Source: Mesorhizobium loti R88b (GTDB taxonomy: Bacteria; Pseudomonadota; Alphaproteobacteria; Rhizobiales; Rhizobiaceae). Taken from it: a stretch of DNA of 64,000 bases. Below are positions 36,916 to 45,119 of the stretch, piece after piece. The position numbers and the translations under genes are program-made. The notes below the pieces were generated by a model, which saw only the letters and a program-made list of their open reading frames with translations, did not search any database and was not told the DNA's origin. The stretch spans positions 2,605,001 to 2,669,000 of the forward strand of contig NZ_CP033367.1 in the NCBI RefSeq assembly GCF_013170845.1. Direction: 5' to 3'. Position 1 is the first letter of the stretch; every line of letters begins with the position of its first letter.

Positions 36916-37230
36916 ATGGACATGAACACGCTTCTTCCGATCATCATTCAGATCATTACAGGCATCATCGGTGGTCAGGCGGTGGGTGCTGCGATCAAGA
37001 CGGCGGCGCTGGGACAGCTTCCCAAGATCCTGGGTGGCGCCATTGGCGGCGTCGGCGGCGCGGCGATCCTAGGCAGCCTGCTCGGCCACGGGGTCGATCC
37101 GGCCGCGGCAGCGGCTGCGACGAGCGGCCTGGGCAGCTCGCTCAACCTGCAGAACATCGTCGGCGGCGCCGGCGGCGGTGCGATCCTGACCGGCATTATC
37201 GGTGCGGTCATGGGCGCCATGAAGAAGTAA
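36916..37230 (+). CDS. Small Gly/Ala-rich hydrophobic protein
   Basis: 104-aa protein. It starts MDMNTLLPIIIQIITGIIGG and has two long Gly/Ala-rich hydrophobic stretches (about 5-66 and 80-100) with GxxxG patterns, ending MGAMKK. It looks like a compact membrane or glycine-zipper protein. ATG 36916 has GGAGGG nine bases upstream. It has its own terminator. Function unknown; conserved-looking in rhizobia by memory only. Confidence 0.7.
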   Translation: MDMNTLLPIIIQIITGIIGGQAVGAAIKTAALGQLPKILGGAIGGVGGAAILGSLLGHGVDPAAAAAATSGLGSSLNLQNIVGGAGGGAILTGIIGAVMGAMKK

Positions 37231-37253
37231 GGTCCAACGGCTTCGGCCTGGTC

Positions 37254-37287
37254 AAATGGGCGGCTTCGGCCGCCCATTTCTGTTTTT
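37254..37287 (+). terminator. Terminator after the Gly/Ala-rich gene
   Basis: 11-bp arms AAATGGGCGGC and GCCGCCCATTT, loop TTCG, then CTGTTTTT. Confidence 0.92.
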
Positions 37288-37372
37288 GAAGCGACTGACC
37301 GTTCGTCTTTCGAGGGCTGGACGCCTTTGGCACACGCCTCTACATCACCGCGTGAACATCGAAAGGACGATC

Positions 37373-38011
37373 ATGGGTCAGCTCAATGCCGGCATCGTGC
37401 CGGTCACACCCTTTCAGCAGAACTGCACCATCCTGTTCGACATGGATGACAAGCACGGCGTCGTCGTCGATCCGGGCGGCGACATCGACAAGGTGCTGGC
37501 GGTGCTGAAGGACAATGCGATCACGGCCGGGGCAATCTGGATCACGCATGGCCATATCGACCATGCCGGCGGCGCCATGGAGCTGAAGGAAGCACTCGGC
37601 GTCGACATCATCGGACCGCATGTGGCCGACAAGTTCCTGCTCGACAATCTGGAGAACCAGGGCAAGCGCTACGGCATTGCCGGCTCGCGCAACTGCGCGC
37701 CCGACCGGTTCCTTACCGAGGGCGAAACAGTGTCGTTCGGTTCGCATGTGTTCGAGGTGCTGCATTGCCCAGGCCATGCGCCGGGTCATGTCGTCTACTA
37801 CAACCGCGCGGCCAAGTTTGCCCATGTCGGCGACGTGCTGTTCCGTGGCTCGGTCGGCCGCACCGACCTGCCGGGCGGCGACCACGCGACGCTGATTGCT
37901 TCGATCAAGGACAAGCTGTTGCCGCTGGGCGATGACATCGGTTTCATCTGCGGCCACGGCCCCGGCGGCCGTTTCGGCGAGGAGCGCAGGACCAATCCGT
38001 TCCTGACCTAG
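37373..38011 (+). CDS. Metallo-beta-lactamase-fold hydrolase, glyoxalase II-like (YcbL type)
   Basis: 212-aa single-domain hydrolase. The metal site is readable as THGHIDHAGGA (HxHxDH), LHCPGHAPGHV, and GDVLFRGSVGRTDLPGGDHA with bridging Asp; the final His is in FICGHGPGG. Members hydrolyse thioesters such as S-lactoylglutathione. The short C-terminus argues for the YcbL branch and not full glyoxalase II. ATG 37373 follows AAAGGA. Confidence 0.9.
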   Translation: MGQLNAGIVPVTPFQQNCTILFDMDDKHGVVVDPGGDIDKVLAVLKDNAITAGAIWITHGHIDHAGGAMELKEALGVDIIGPHVADKFLLDNLENQGKRYGIAGSRNCAPDRFLTEGETVSFGSHVFEVLHCPGHAPGHVVYYNRAAKFAHVGDVLFRGSVGRTDLPGGDHATLIASIKDKLLPLGDDIGFICGHGPGGRFGEERRTNPFLT

Positions 38012-38064
38012 GCTAAGCGGATATTCAGCTGGATCGGCCCACCAGCGGCGGAGAGCTAAACAGC

Positions 38065-38101
38065 AAAAAAGCGCTTACCTCGCGGTCAGCGCTTTTTTGT
38101 T
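38065..38101 (+). terminator. Terminator after the metallo-hydrolase
   Basis: 11-bp arms AAAAAAGCGCT and AGCGCTTTTTT with a 12-base loop; A-run and T-run on the two sides make it usable in both directions. Confidence 0.88.
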
Positions 38102-38117
38102 TTGGGGCAGGGAAGTC

Positions 38118-38192
38118 ATAAAAGCGCTTCGCGCTTTAACCTCTTGCCTTGCAAGTCGTTATCCCAAAACCGCTGCGCACTTTTGGGCGACA
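38118..38192. repeat. Rhizobial repeat (AAAGCGC hairpin plus CCCAAAA/TTTTGGG palindrome)
   Basis: AAAGCGC-TTC-GCGCTTT is followed by ATCCCAAAACCGCTGCGCAC, then TTTTGGG. I recall the second wording as a common intergenic motif in rhizobial genomes. It lies after the BA14K stop on the minus strand. Confidence 0.5.
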
Positions 38193-38197
38193 TGCAC

Positions 38198-38623
38198 TCA
38201 GTTCGCGGTGCAGAAATGCTGCTCGCCGTCATTGCCGGTAAACGTGCCGGTGCGGCTGTTGAAGGTGCGGTAGCGGTCCGAGCAGTAGTTGTACCAGTCA
38301 CGGGTCCACGGCTCGGCATAGCGGTCGGCATAGACAACCTGTGGCTCGGCGTAATAGCGGCGGACCGGGGCCGGGCGCACCACGACGTCACGGTCGTAGC
38401 CGTCATCGTAGTAGCGGTCAGCGTAGGCGGGTGGCTGGTCATTGGCCAACGCGCCACCGATCAGCGCGCCGGCCGCGAGGCCGAGGACTCCGGCGGCAAT
38501 GGCATCGCCGTTGTGGTGGCGGCGGTGATGACCCCAGTCATCGGCGTTGGCCGCGGGCAAGGCCGCAAGCATGGTGCCGGCCACGGCGGCGGACAGCACG
38601 ACAGTCTTGAAAATTCTGTTCAT
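38198..38623 (-). CDS. BA14K-family secreted protein
   Basis: 141-aa exported protein. Signal peptide MNRIFKTVVLSAAVAGTMLA, cleavage near ANA-DD. A His-rich patch HHRRHHN, a small hydrophobic segment (AAGVLGLAAGALIGGALA), a Tyr-rich stretch, and the BA14K C-terminus EPWTRDWYNYCSDRYRTFNS, then RTGTFTGNDGEQHFC with two conserved Cys. Brucella members are immunoreactive and lectin-like; the role in rhizobia is unclear. Confidence 0.88.
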   Translation of the reverse strand: MNRIFKTVVLSAAVAGTMLAALPAANADDWGHHRRHHNGDAIAAGVLGLAAGALIGGALANDQPPAYADRYYDDGYDRDVVVRPAPVRRYYAEPQVVYADRYAEPWTRDWYNYCSDRYRTFNSRTGTFTGNDGEQHFCTAN

Positions 38624-38806
38624 CTTGGTCTCCTTCGTACCGGGCCGTGCAGTTTGCAGGGGATGCGGTCCGGCTTTACCAAAGACTAATATGCGACCGT
38701 GGCTGAACGGGGGCTGAACGGATTTCGACGTAATAATTCAAAAAAAGGCGCCGAAAATCGCACGCTCGCTAGGCGCGGCTGCCCGCCGACCTGGTCTGAA
38801 GCCGGC

Positions 38807-39019
38807 TCAGCCGACCGACAGGTTGACGGCCTTGGGTCCCTTGCCGCGCTTGTCCGGCTCGGTGTCGAATGTCACTTTCTGCCCATCTTCGAGACCGGGA
38901 AGACCCGACGCCTGCACGGCCGAAATATGGACGAAGACATCCTTCGCGCCATCGTCCGGCGTGATGAAGCCGAAGCCCTTGGCATGGTTGAAGAATTTGA
39001 CGGTGCCGGTCTGCGGCAT
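38807..39019 (-). CDS. Cold-shock protein (CspA family), copy 1
   Basis: 70-aa OB-fold RNA chaperone. RNP1 [11 protein letters not shown] and RNP2 VFVHISAV are present. ATG 39019 follows GGAGCTTCCC. A second, closely similar gene is 278 bases upstream on the same strand; both have a conserved hairpin in the leader. Confidence 0.95.
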   Translation of the reverse strand: MPQTGTVKFFNHAKGFGFITPDDGAKDVFVHISAVQASGLPGLEDGQKVTFDTEPDKRGKGPKAVNLSVG

Positions 39020-39054
39020 GGGAAGCTCCCTTTGATCCCATAAACTCCAGTCTC

Positions 39055-39076
39055 GGGCCGGCAAATGCCCGAGAGG
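39055..39076 (-). promoter_or_regulatory. Leader hairpin of cold-shock gene 1
   Basis: In the minus direction: CTCGGGC-ATTTGCCG-GCCCGAG, a 7-bp stem with loop ATTTGCCG. The string TCGGGCATTTGC recurs in the leader of copy 2. Confidence 0.5.
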
Positions 39077-39296
39077 AAATTTGTCCTTTATTTTAGCGTC
39101 ATCGGCAAGAGAAAGTTTTGCAGGCACTTCCGTAGCGTCAGTGCCCTGAAAAAGCTGCGGATATGAAAAAAGTTCCGACATGAAAAAGGCGCGGCGAAAA
39201 TCACCGCGCCTTCAAAATTCGTTTGTGCCTCCAGTCGCCATTTATGGCCTGGAACCTCCTTCGCACGCCGTCAAGGACGTGCGGCGCGCCGATGCC

Positions 39297-39509
39297 TCAG
39301 GCAGCGCGGAGATTGACCGCCTTGGGGCCCTTGCCCATGCGGTCCGGCTCGACGTCGAAGGTGACCTTCTGGCCGTCGACGAGCGTGCGCAGGCCCGAAG
39401 CCTCGATCGCCGAGATATGGACGAACACGTCCTTGGCGCCACCATCGGGCGTGATGAAACCGAAGCCTTTGGTAGCGTTGAAGAATTTAACGGTGCCGGT
39501 CTGGGCCAT
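39297..39509 (-). CDS. Cold-shock protein (CspA family), copy 2
   Basis: 70-aa OB-fold protein, about 80% identical by eye to copy 1. RNP1 [11 protein letters not shown] and RNP2 [11 protein letters not shown] 39509 has AGGAG six bases upstream. A long leader region (up to about 200 bases) may hold the temperature-responsive structure usual for cspA. Tandem duplication of copy 1 is the simplest origin. Confidence 0.95.
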   Translation of the reverse strand: MAQTGTVKFFNATKGFGFITPDGGAKDVFVHISAIEASGLRTLVDGQKVTFDVEPDRMGKGPKAVNLRAA

Positions 39510-40017
39510 TGGGGAAACTCCTTCACCCGTTCAGTCTTTGGTGGTTCCGCCCGCCGCCTGGCGCAATGGGCAGTTCCCGGTGGTTGCTTCGGCAGTCATG
39601 CATTGGCGCATGGTCAAACCCCCCGCCGAAAACGGGGCCGTCAGAGATTCACAGTATCGGGGAAAGGTCGTCCAAAACGTTCCGCTCTCCGGGTCGCAAA
39701 TGCCCGAACACGGAATTTATCGCACGGAAACGTGAAGGTTGCAAGATAGCGCCGCGGGCCGCCGCACTGGGCGCATCCCGACGCAAGAATCGACTGATTT
39801 GAGCGTCGATGGGCCGCAGATAGGCTTGGTTGCGGATCGGGTCATCGGCCCACAGCCACAGTCACGCATGGGCCAGAGGCGGCCAACGACAGCCATTGCC
39901 GGTCGCCCTGGTTCCCGACGCCGCCCCGGTGCGAGGCTGCAAACAGGGGTTGCATTTGACAAGGGAATGGCGAGGATCGGGGCAATGGTGAGGATCGCGA
40001 TCGGGGGAGAGATCAGC
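39510..40017. other. Long intergenic region: leader of csp copy 2 and promoter of the Kazal gene
   Basis: 508 bases with no gene I support. It holds the TCGGGCATTTGC motif (39696-39707, minus sense) 187 bases upstream of csp copy 2. Frames open across part of it look like chance. Confidence 0.55.
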
Positions 40018-40458
40018 ATGAAATTTCTGGCGTCAATGTTTTCGCGGCAAGGTTTTGGCTTCTCGCTGCAAGGGTTTGCCTTGCTGTGCGTGTCGGCGCT
40101 TCTGGCCGCCTGCACAGTGGTCGTCGATGACGGACCGGGACCCCGTCCACGCCCGCCGCGCCCCGAACCGCAATATTGCTCCAGGCAATACGAGCCGGTC
40201 TGCGCCCGCCGCGGCGACGATCGCCAGACTTTCGCCAACGGCTGCCTTGCCGACCGCGCCGGTTACCGCATCGTGCGCGACGGTCCCTGCCGTGGTGACG
40301 GCGGTGGCGGTGGCGGTGGCGGTGGGGAAGAGCAGACGTTCTGCACCCGCGAATACGCGCCTGTCTGCGCCCGCCGGCACGGCGAGATGCGCAGCTTCCC
40401 CAACGCCTGCGAAGCCCGCGCCGCGGATTATCGCATCGTTGGCGATGGGCCGTGCTGA
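40018..40458 (+). CDS. Lipoprotein with two Kazal-type inhibitor domains
   Basis: 146-aa exported protein. The signal ends in the lipobox LLAAC (Cys about residue 32). Two Kazal-like modules follow. Module 1 begins YCSRQYEPVCARRGDDRQTF and ends with GPC. Module 2 begins FCTREYAPVCARRHGEMRSF and ends the protein. A nine-glycine linker encoded by GGTGGC repeats joins them. Kazal domains inhibit serine proteases in eukaryotes; the bacterial target is unknown. ATG 40018 follows GGGGGAGA. Confidence 0.87.
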   Translation: MKFLASMFSRQGFGFSLQGFALLCVSALLAACTVVVDDGPGPRPRPPRPEPQYCSRQYEPVCARRGDDRQTFANGCLADRAGYRIVRDGPCRGDGGGGGGGGGEEQTFCTREYAPVCARRHGEMRSFPNACEARAADYRIVGDGPC

Positions 40459-40465
40459 GAAGGCG

Positions 40466-41083
40466 CTACTTGGCCACCCCGGTATAGGCCCTGGCCTTCA
40501 GCAGGGTGGCCAGATGCGCGGCATTTGACGCTGCCATCTCGATCATGCCGGAGACCGCTTTCGGGGTCTTCGGCAGGTCGACATAGTTGACGTCGCCCAT
40601 GGCTTGGCCAACCCAGTAGACGCCGCCATTGGCGGGAATCGTAAAGCCGACATCGTTGAGCGCCTGGAAGCATTCGGCATGGCAATGGTGGGCGCCATCC
40701 TCATTGCCGACGATCGCCACCAGCGCGACCTTGCCGGCGGCCGGCATGCGGCCCTTGTCGTCGGCCTCATCGAGAAAGGCATCCATGCGCTCCATGACAC
40801 GCTTGGCGATGCTGGAGGGCTGACCCATCCAGATCGGCAGGCCAAGGATGAAGATATCGGCGGCGACGATCTTTTCGCGCAGCTTTGGCCAGTGGTCGCC
40901 CTTGCCCATGTCGGAGAGCACGCCAGGCTTGATGTCATGATCGAGCGCGCGCACGACCTCGCCCTTCACGCCATGCGGTTTGAGCGCCGAGAGCAGATCG
41001 GCGATAATCTTGTCAGTCGAGGATTTTTCCTTGTCGCCGGACGCTTTCAGCGAGCAGTTCAGGGCAAAGGCGGTGAGGGACAT
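40466..41083 (-). CDS. NAD(P)H-dependent FMN oxidoreductase (flavodoxin fold)
   Basis: 205-aa protein. LNCSLKASGDKEKSST is the FMN phosphate loop region, FILGLPIWMGQPSSIAKRVM is the second FMN contact and YWVGQAMGDVNYVDLPKTP the third. It resembles the WrbA/azoreductase-like superfamily. ATG 41083 has AGGAG 7 bases upstream. Electron acceptor unknown (quinone, azo or iron). Convergent with the Kazal gene. Confidence 0.87.
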   Translation of the reverse strand: MSLTAFALNCSLKASGDKEKSSTDKIIADLLSALKPHGVKGEVVRALDHDIKPGVLSDMGKGDHWPKLREKIVAADIFILGLPIWMGQPSSIAKRVMERMDAFLDEADDKGRMPAAGKVALVAIVGNEDGAHHCHAECFQALNDVGFTIPANGGVYWVGQAMGDVNYVDLPKTPKAVSGMIEMAASNAAHLATLLKARAYTGVAK

Positions 41084-41201
41084 CGTGTGGCTCCTGCAAA
41101 TGGCTGTGCAGGCCCAACGTCGCAAGGCGCTTGCGGTTGCGCGGCGATGATTATCCGGATGCGGTTGCCAAGACGCGCCGCGTTGAGGCGGGCGAAATCC
41201 A

Positions 41202-41420
41202 TCAGGCCCGATACGCTCCATCGGCCGGCCCGGCATAAAGCTCTCTGCCGTCCTCGTCGCAGATGCGCAGGCGGTCGGGGATCTGCGGCATGGCCAGGCT
41301 GTGGAACAGGGCGGTCGCACCTTGCAGGGCGGCGCGTAGCGTGGGCGCTTCCAGCGACACCTTGTCGAGCGTCGCTTCCTCGGCGTCGCGCGACCTGTAG
41401 AACTCGATGACGAAGTTCAA
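41202..41420 (-). CDS. Small conserved rhizobial protein (72 aa)
   Basis: 72-aa protein with MNFVIEFYRSRDAEEATLDK and a C-terminal DRLRICDEDGRELYAGPADG. The RICDEDGRELY string is one I recall from many rhizobial small proteins. No signal peptide or helix. Unknown function. First of a run of four short minus-strand genes. Confidence 0.65.
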   Translation of the reverse strand: MNFVIEFYRSRDAEEATLDKVSLEAPTLRAALQGATALFHSLAMPQIPDRLRICDEDGRELYAGPADGAYRA

Positions 41421-41528
41421 GCAAGCCTCCGTGTCAGAGCATTTGGCTTGTTGCGTCAGTTCATCGCCTGCTCACAGCGGGCGATGGGGCGCATGTGAAG
41501 CGCCCCAGGGGATATCAGTTCTTGGATG

Positions 41529-41666
41529 TCAGCTCTTGGACTTCGGCTTCAGGCTGCTCTCCGCCTGCTTGACCGATGAGCCGAAGGGAGCGGCCGCCTT
41601 GGCCACGACCTTGTCTTTCTTCGGCTTGCGCGTTTCGCGATTGCTTCGCTGTTGACCCTTGGACAT
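41529..41666 (-). CDS. Small basic protein (45 aa)
   Basis: 45 aa, lysine-rich (MSKGQQRSNRETRKPKKDKV), probably disordered and nucleic-acid-binding by charge. ATG 41666 has a weak AGGAGCG-like site upstream. A palindrome GGGGCGC/GCGCCCC at 41486-41506 follows the stop. Short but similar basic peptides are annotated in rhizobia. Confidence 0.6.
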   Translation of the reverse strand: MSKGQQRSNRETRKPKKDKVVAKAAAPFGSSVKQAESSLKPKSKS

Positions 41667-41704
41667 GGACGCTCCTATGCGTGTTGGCTGGCTTTTCGGG
41701 GATT

Positions 41705-41971
41705 TCAGACCGCTGGATTGCCGGCGACAACCGGATTGTCTGCCGGTTCGAGATTGTCTTCGGTGGTGACCCGCTCGTGGGTCTCCTGCTCGCTGCGGAT
41801 GCGGTATTGCGGCGAGCCGTCCTTGACCGGCAGCCTGCTCTTGATCTCGAACAGTTCCGCCGTCTTCTGGACGAGGCCGGTGCGGCTCTTCATGCGCACC
41901 GTCTGGCCGATGGCGAAAAGGTGAGAGGGGGTGTCGGTGCGCGGGCGCGTATTCTGCTGGAAACGGATCAT
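41705..41971 (-). CDS. Conserved hypothetical protein (88 aa)
   Basis: 88-aa protein. FAIGQTVRMKSRTGLVQKTA followed by ELFEIKSRLPVKDGSPQYRI reads as a small beta-barrel (SH3/KOW-like) segment. The C-terminus is acidic and proline-rich. ATG 41971 overlaps the end of a possible 30-codon frame. Function unknown; probably co-transcribed with its two neighbours. Confidence 0.65.
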   Translation of the reverse strand: MIRFQQNTRPRTDTPSHLFAIGQTVRMKSRTGLVQKTAELFEIKSRLPVKDGSPQYRIRSEQETHERVTTEDNLEPADNPVVAGNPAV

Positions 41972-42052
41972 GCTGCATTCTCCCGGTCGCGCTTCAGCGC
42001 GGTTTCGAGTTCGAGGTGGTCGATGGCGACAAGCTGGCTGGTGGTCGGGTTC

Positions 42053-42238
42053 TCAACCGCCCCTTGCCGGCAGGTGAATGAAGGTGGCAACGCGACGCCA
42101 GGCAGCGCGCGACATGCCCTCGATCAGCTCTTCATCATGATCGATGTCGTAGTCGCCGGCCGGCAACTGGCCCTCCAGACCACCGAGCGCGAAAGCTGCG
42201 GTGAAGTGGGCGATAGAGTGGGTGGTGCGGTCCGGCAT
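42053..42238 (-). CDS. Small conserved hypothetical protein (61 aa)
   Basis: 61-aa protein with THSIAHFTAAFALGGLEGQL, PAGDYDIDHDEELIEGMSRA and AAWRRVATFIHLPA. This last wording recurs in short rhizobial proteins. ATG 42238 chosen; an upstream ATG at 42277 is possible. Function unknown. Confidence 0.62.
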   Translation of the reverse strand: MPDRTTHSIAHFTAAFALGGLEGQLPAGDYDIDHDEELIEGMSRAAWRRVATFIHLPARGG

Positions 42239-42312
42239 TGTCCTGGCCTTGACTGGTTCACATCTTGATCGGTTCACGCTTTGGTCGTCACGTAAAACGG
42301 CGGCCTGAAAGC

Positions 42313-42339
42313 AAAAAAGCGGGGACGAGGCCCCGCTTT
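42313..42339 (-). terminator. Terminator of cold-shock gene 3
   Basis: 9-bp arms AAAGCGGGG and CCCCGCTTT. In the minus direction the stem is followed by TTTTTT. A second hairpin, TATTTCCGG/CCGGAAATA (42342-42365), stands just upstream of it. Confidence 0.88.
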
Positions 42340-42423
42340 CCTATTTCCGGCAATCACCGGAAATAAGCCGATTTCGAGAGCTGCCAGTACATCCGTGGTC
42401 AGCGTTCATCGAATTCGGCCGGA

Positions 42424-42630
42424 TCAGATCAGTTGCAGATTGGCGGCCGAGTCGCGGCCCTTGCCGTCACGCTCCAACTCGAATTGCAGCTTCTGGCCTT
42501 CGGCGAGGCCAGGGAAACCGGCGCGCTCCAATGCGCTGACATGGACGAATACGTCCTTGCCGCCATCGGTCGGCTGAATGAAGCCAAAACCCTTCTGGCC
42601 ATTGTAGAACTTCACGGTTCCGGTGGTCAT
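42424..42630 (-). CDS. Cold-shock protein (CspA family), copy 3
   Basis: 68-aa OB-fold protein, more divergent than copies 1 and 2. RNP1 KGFGFIQPTDG and RNP2 VFVHVSAL are intact; a charged RDGKGRDSAANLQLI C-terminus replaces the usual end. ATG 42630 follows AAGACACAA. Ends with a strong terminator. It lacks the leader hairpin shared by the other two. Confidence 0.94.
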   Translation of the reverse strand: MTTGTVKFYNGQKGFGFIQPTDGGKDVFVHVSALERAGFPGLAEGQKLQFELERDGKGRDSAANLQLI

Positions 42631-42955
42631 TTGTGTCTTTCGAGGACTGAGAAATCGTCGCACGGCCAATCTGCCGCGCGCCCGGTGCCGATGATTTGGA
42701 ATGAGATTGGCGGGTCGAGAACCTCTGACGCCGCGAGATGCCAATTCTGGCCCAAACGATCTTTGTCATATAGCTCGATTGGGCAACCTTTTCAAGAAGA
42801 TTTGTAAAATCTGCCGGCTTTGGCCGAAAAATAGATCGCTATAAATGTTCAGATAATTCTGCTATGGGTTCAAGATATTTCTAAAAAATTCTTGTGAACG
42901 TGCTGGGGGTTTTCCCTGGCATCTGTATTTTATTTGCTCCGGAAAAGGATAAAAC
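42631..42955. other. AT-rich intergenic region
   Basis: 325 bases, clearly more A/T-rich than the surroundings, between divergent csp copy 3 and the small gene at 42956. A short stem AGATTT/AAATCT at 42798-42812 is the only structure noticed. Probably two promoters. Confidence 0.5.
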
Positions 42956-43180
42956 ATGGTTTCCGTCAGAACCTCGAGAGGGAAGACCGCAGCGGTCAAT
43001 CCGATTATCAAGCCAACCGCCATGCACGCCATTGCCATTGGCGCCAATGGCCAGCCGATGATCGTCAAGTCGGCACGGCTGACCATCAGAAGCGATGAGG
43101 CGGCGAGGCGCACGATCTCCGACACCGATGGCACCGTGAGGCGGGCCAGGCAGGTTGCCGAAGCCAACCGCCTGATCTGA
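42956..43180 (+). CDS. Hypothetical small protein (74 aa)
   Basis: 74-aa basic protein starting MVSVRTSRGKTAAVNPIIKP with IAIGANGQPMIVKSARLTIR and a helical C-terminus. ATG 42956 has GGAAAAGGA 6 bases upstream. It ends 41 bases before the TPR-sulfotransferase start. No recognised domain; possibly co-transcribed. Confidence 0.6.
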   Translation: MVSVRTSRGKTAAVNPIIKPTAMHAIAIGANGQPMIVKSARLTIRSDEAARRTISDTDGTVRRARQVAEANRLI

Positions 43181-43221
43181 TCGCTGCAAGGCGTCGAAAG
43201 GGCGCAGAACCACGCCAAGAC

Positions 43222-45000
43222 TTGAACCTGCCGCGCCAATGGCTTAGATCGCGGCAGGCGGACAAACACGGCAGGTTTCCCATTAACAGAGATCAGAGAC
43301 GAGCGGCGGGTGCGGGAGCCAGGTCTGGCGCGGGCGGACAGCCGCCGTTGGGCCTCGACCAGTACGTCCAGCAGGCCCTGCAATTGCATCAGGCCGGGCG
43401 CCGGCAAGAGGCTGAGACGATCTACCGGCAGGTGCTGGCGCGTCAGCCCAAACACGCGGCCGCGGCGCATTTCCTGGGGCTGCTGCTGCACCAGACCGGG
43501 CGCAGCGAAGAGGGGCTGGATCTCATAGAGCAGTCGGTGAGCCTGCAGCCGACGAACGCCGATTTCCTCAACAATTTCGGCACGGTGATGCGCGACCTCG
43601 GCCGCGTCGCCGCGGCAATCGATTTCTTCCGAGGCGCGGTGGATCTGCGGCCGGAGCAACTCGCGGCGCGCGACAATCTCGGCTCGTCGCTGACGCAGCT
43701 TGGCCAGTTCGAGGAGGCAGAGGAGATCTATCGCGGCACGGTCGCGCGCAATCCCTTCCATGTCCGCGCTCGGATCGGGCTTGCCGAGACGCTGCAGGAA
43801 TCCGGACGCCTGGATGAGGCGCTGGCTGTCTTCCGCGAAGCGCTGACCATCCGCCCCAAAGATGCAGACCTGCTGCGCGGGCTGGGCGTCGGGCTGATGG
43901 AAAAGGGCAAGCTCGACGAGGCGGCCGACCTGTTCCGGCAGGCGCTGGCGGTGAACCCCGGCATGGCCACGGCCTGGCTGATGCTGACGCAGGTCAAGCG
44001 CCAGAAGGAGCGCGATGCCGAATTGGCCGGCATGGAAGCAGAGCATGCCAAGGCGCCGCAGGACAGCTTGGCACGCATGCAGCTGTCCTTCGGCCTCGGC
44101 AAGGCCAATGACGATTTGAAGGATTACTCCAGGGCCTTCGACTATTTCGCCGAAGGCAATGCCATTCGCCGCAAGGGCATCAACTATGATCCCGTCAAGA
44201 CGCGCGCCGAATTCGAGGCGATGAAGACGGTGTTCGATGTCGGCTTCTTCGAAAGGCGCAGACCGAGCCCGATCACCGATGACGCGCCGATCTTCGTCGT
44301 CGGCATGCCGCGCTCCGGCACGACGCTGGTCGAACAGATCATCGCCAGCCATCCCAAGGTCTATGGCGCGGGCGAGCTTAGCATCTTGAAGAAGGTGGTC
44401 GGCAATCAGTTCCCGGCAAACATGCCAGGCGGCTTTCCCTGGGGCGTGTCGGAGACGGATGATGCGGATTTTGCCGAGGCAGGCCAAGCCTATCTCGACA
44501 TGCTGCATGCCCGCTATCCCCATATCAGCCATGTCACCGACAAGATGCCGGGCAACTTCCTGCTAATCGGCTTCATCCACATGATGATGCCGAAGGCCAG
44601 GATCATCCACGTCGCCCGCGATGCCGTTGCGACATGCCTGTCCATCTTCAAGGTGCATTTCCGGGGTGACAGCCACCGCTATGGCTATGAGCTCAGCGAA
44701 CTCGCCGACTTCCACAATCTCTACACAGACATCATGGCGCATTGGCACAGCGTGTTGCCCGGCGTCGTGCATGATGTGCGCTATGAGGATTTCGTCGCCG
44801 ATCAGGAAGGGCAGAGCTGGGCGCTCATCGACTATCTCGGCCTGCCATGGGACGATGCCGTCTTGTCGTTCCACGAGACCGACCGGCCGGTGCGCACGGC
44901 TTCCGCCGCGCAGGTGCGCCAGCCGATGTATCAAGGCTCGGTCGATCTGTGGAAGCGCTATGGGGACCGGCTGAAGCCGCTGCTCGACAAGCTGGGCTGA
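43222..45000 (+). CDS. TPR-repeat sulfotransferase
   Basis: 592-aa protein. About five TPR units (roughly residues 45-290) precede a sulfotransferase domain with the PAPS 5'-phosphate loop GMPRSGTTLVEQIIASHP starting at residue 361. A second motif is MMPKARIIHVARDAVATCLS. It would transfer sulfate from PAPS to a protein or glycan tyrosine/hydroxyl. No signal peptide is visible. The start is unsure: TTG 43222 has no SD, and TTG 43348 is an alternative. Confidence 0.86.
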   Translation: MNLPRQWLRSRQADKHGRFPINRDQRRAAGAGARSGAGGQPPLGLDQYVQQALQLHQAGRRQEAETIYRQVLARQPKHAAAAHFLGLLLHQTGRSEEGLDLIEQSVSLQPTNADFLNNFGTVMRDLGRVAAAIDFFRGAVDLRPEQLAARDNLGSSLTQLGQFEEAEEIYRGTVARNPFHVRARIGLAETLQESGRLDEALAVFREALTIRPKDADLLRGLGVGLMEKGKLDEAADLFRQALAVNPGMATAWLMLTQVKRQKERDAELAGMEAEHAKAPQDSLARMQLSFGLGKANDDLKDYSRAFDYFAEGNAIRRKGINYDPVKTRAEFEAMKTVFDVGFFERRRPSPITDDAPIFVVGMPRSGTTLVEQIIASHPKVYGAGELSILKKVVGNQFPANMPGGFPWGVSETDDADFAEAGQAYLDMLHARYPHISHVTDKMPGNFLLIGFIHMMMPKARIIHVARDAVATCLSIFKVHFRGDSHRYGYELSELADFHNLYTDIMAHWHSVLPGVVHDVRYEDFVADQEGQSWALIDYLGLPWDDAVLSFHETDRPVRTASAAQVRQPMYQGSVDLWKRYGDRLKPLLDKLG

Positions 45001-45001
45001 T

Positions 45002-45119
45002 ATTGAGGTGAGGCCGGCCTGCGAACGGCGGTCCCCTTCGCTTCCGGTACTCACGTACTTGAAGTACGTTCCGTTCCGGTTCTCGGAAACCACCGTTCTC
45101 GGTTCGGCCTGACCTCAAT
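45002..45119. repeat. 118-bp imperfect palindrome after the sulfotransferase gene
   Basis: Arms ATTGAGGTGAGGCCGGCC... (from 45002) and ...GGCCTGACCTCAAT (to 45119) pair imperfectly over about 31 bases. The centre ACGTACTT-G-AAGTACGT (45053-45069) is a perfect odd palindrome. It begins two bases after the stop. It may act as terminator and is probably a dispersed repeat. Confidence 0.75.

Noticed and set aside
41968..42064. About 30 codons ending ENAA-stop, overlapping the start of the 88-aa gene (ATGA)
   Set aside because: Reads plausibly (TTSQLVAIDHLELETALKRD), but has no ATG/GTG/TTG start in frame that I can find, so it is not listed as a gene.
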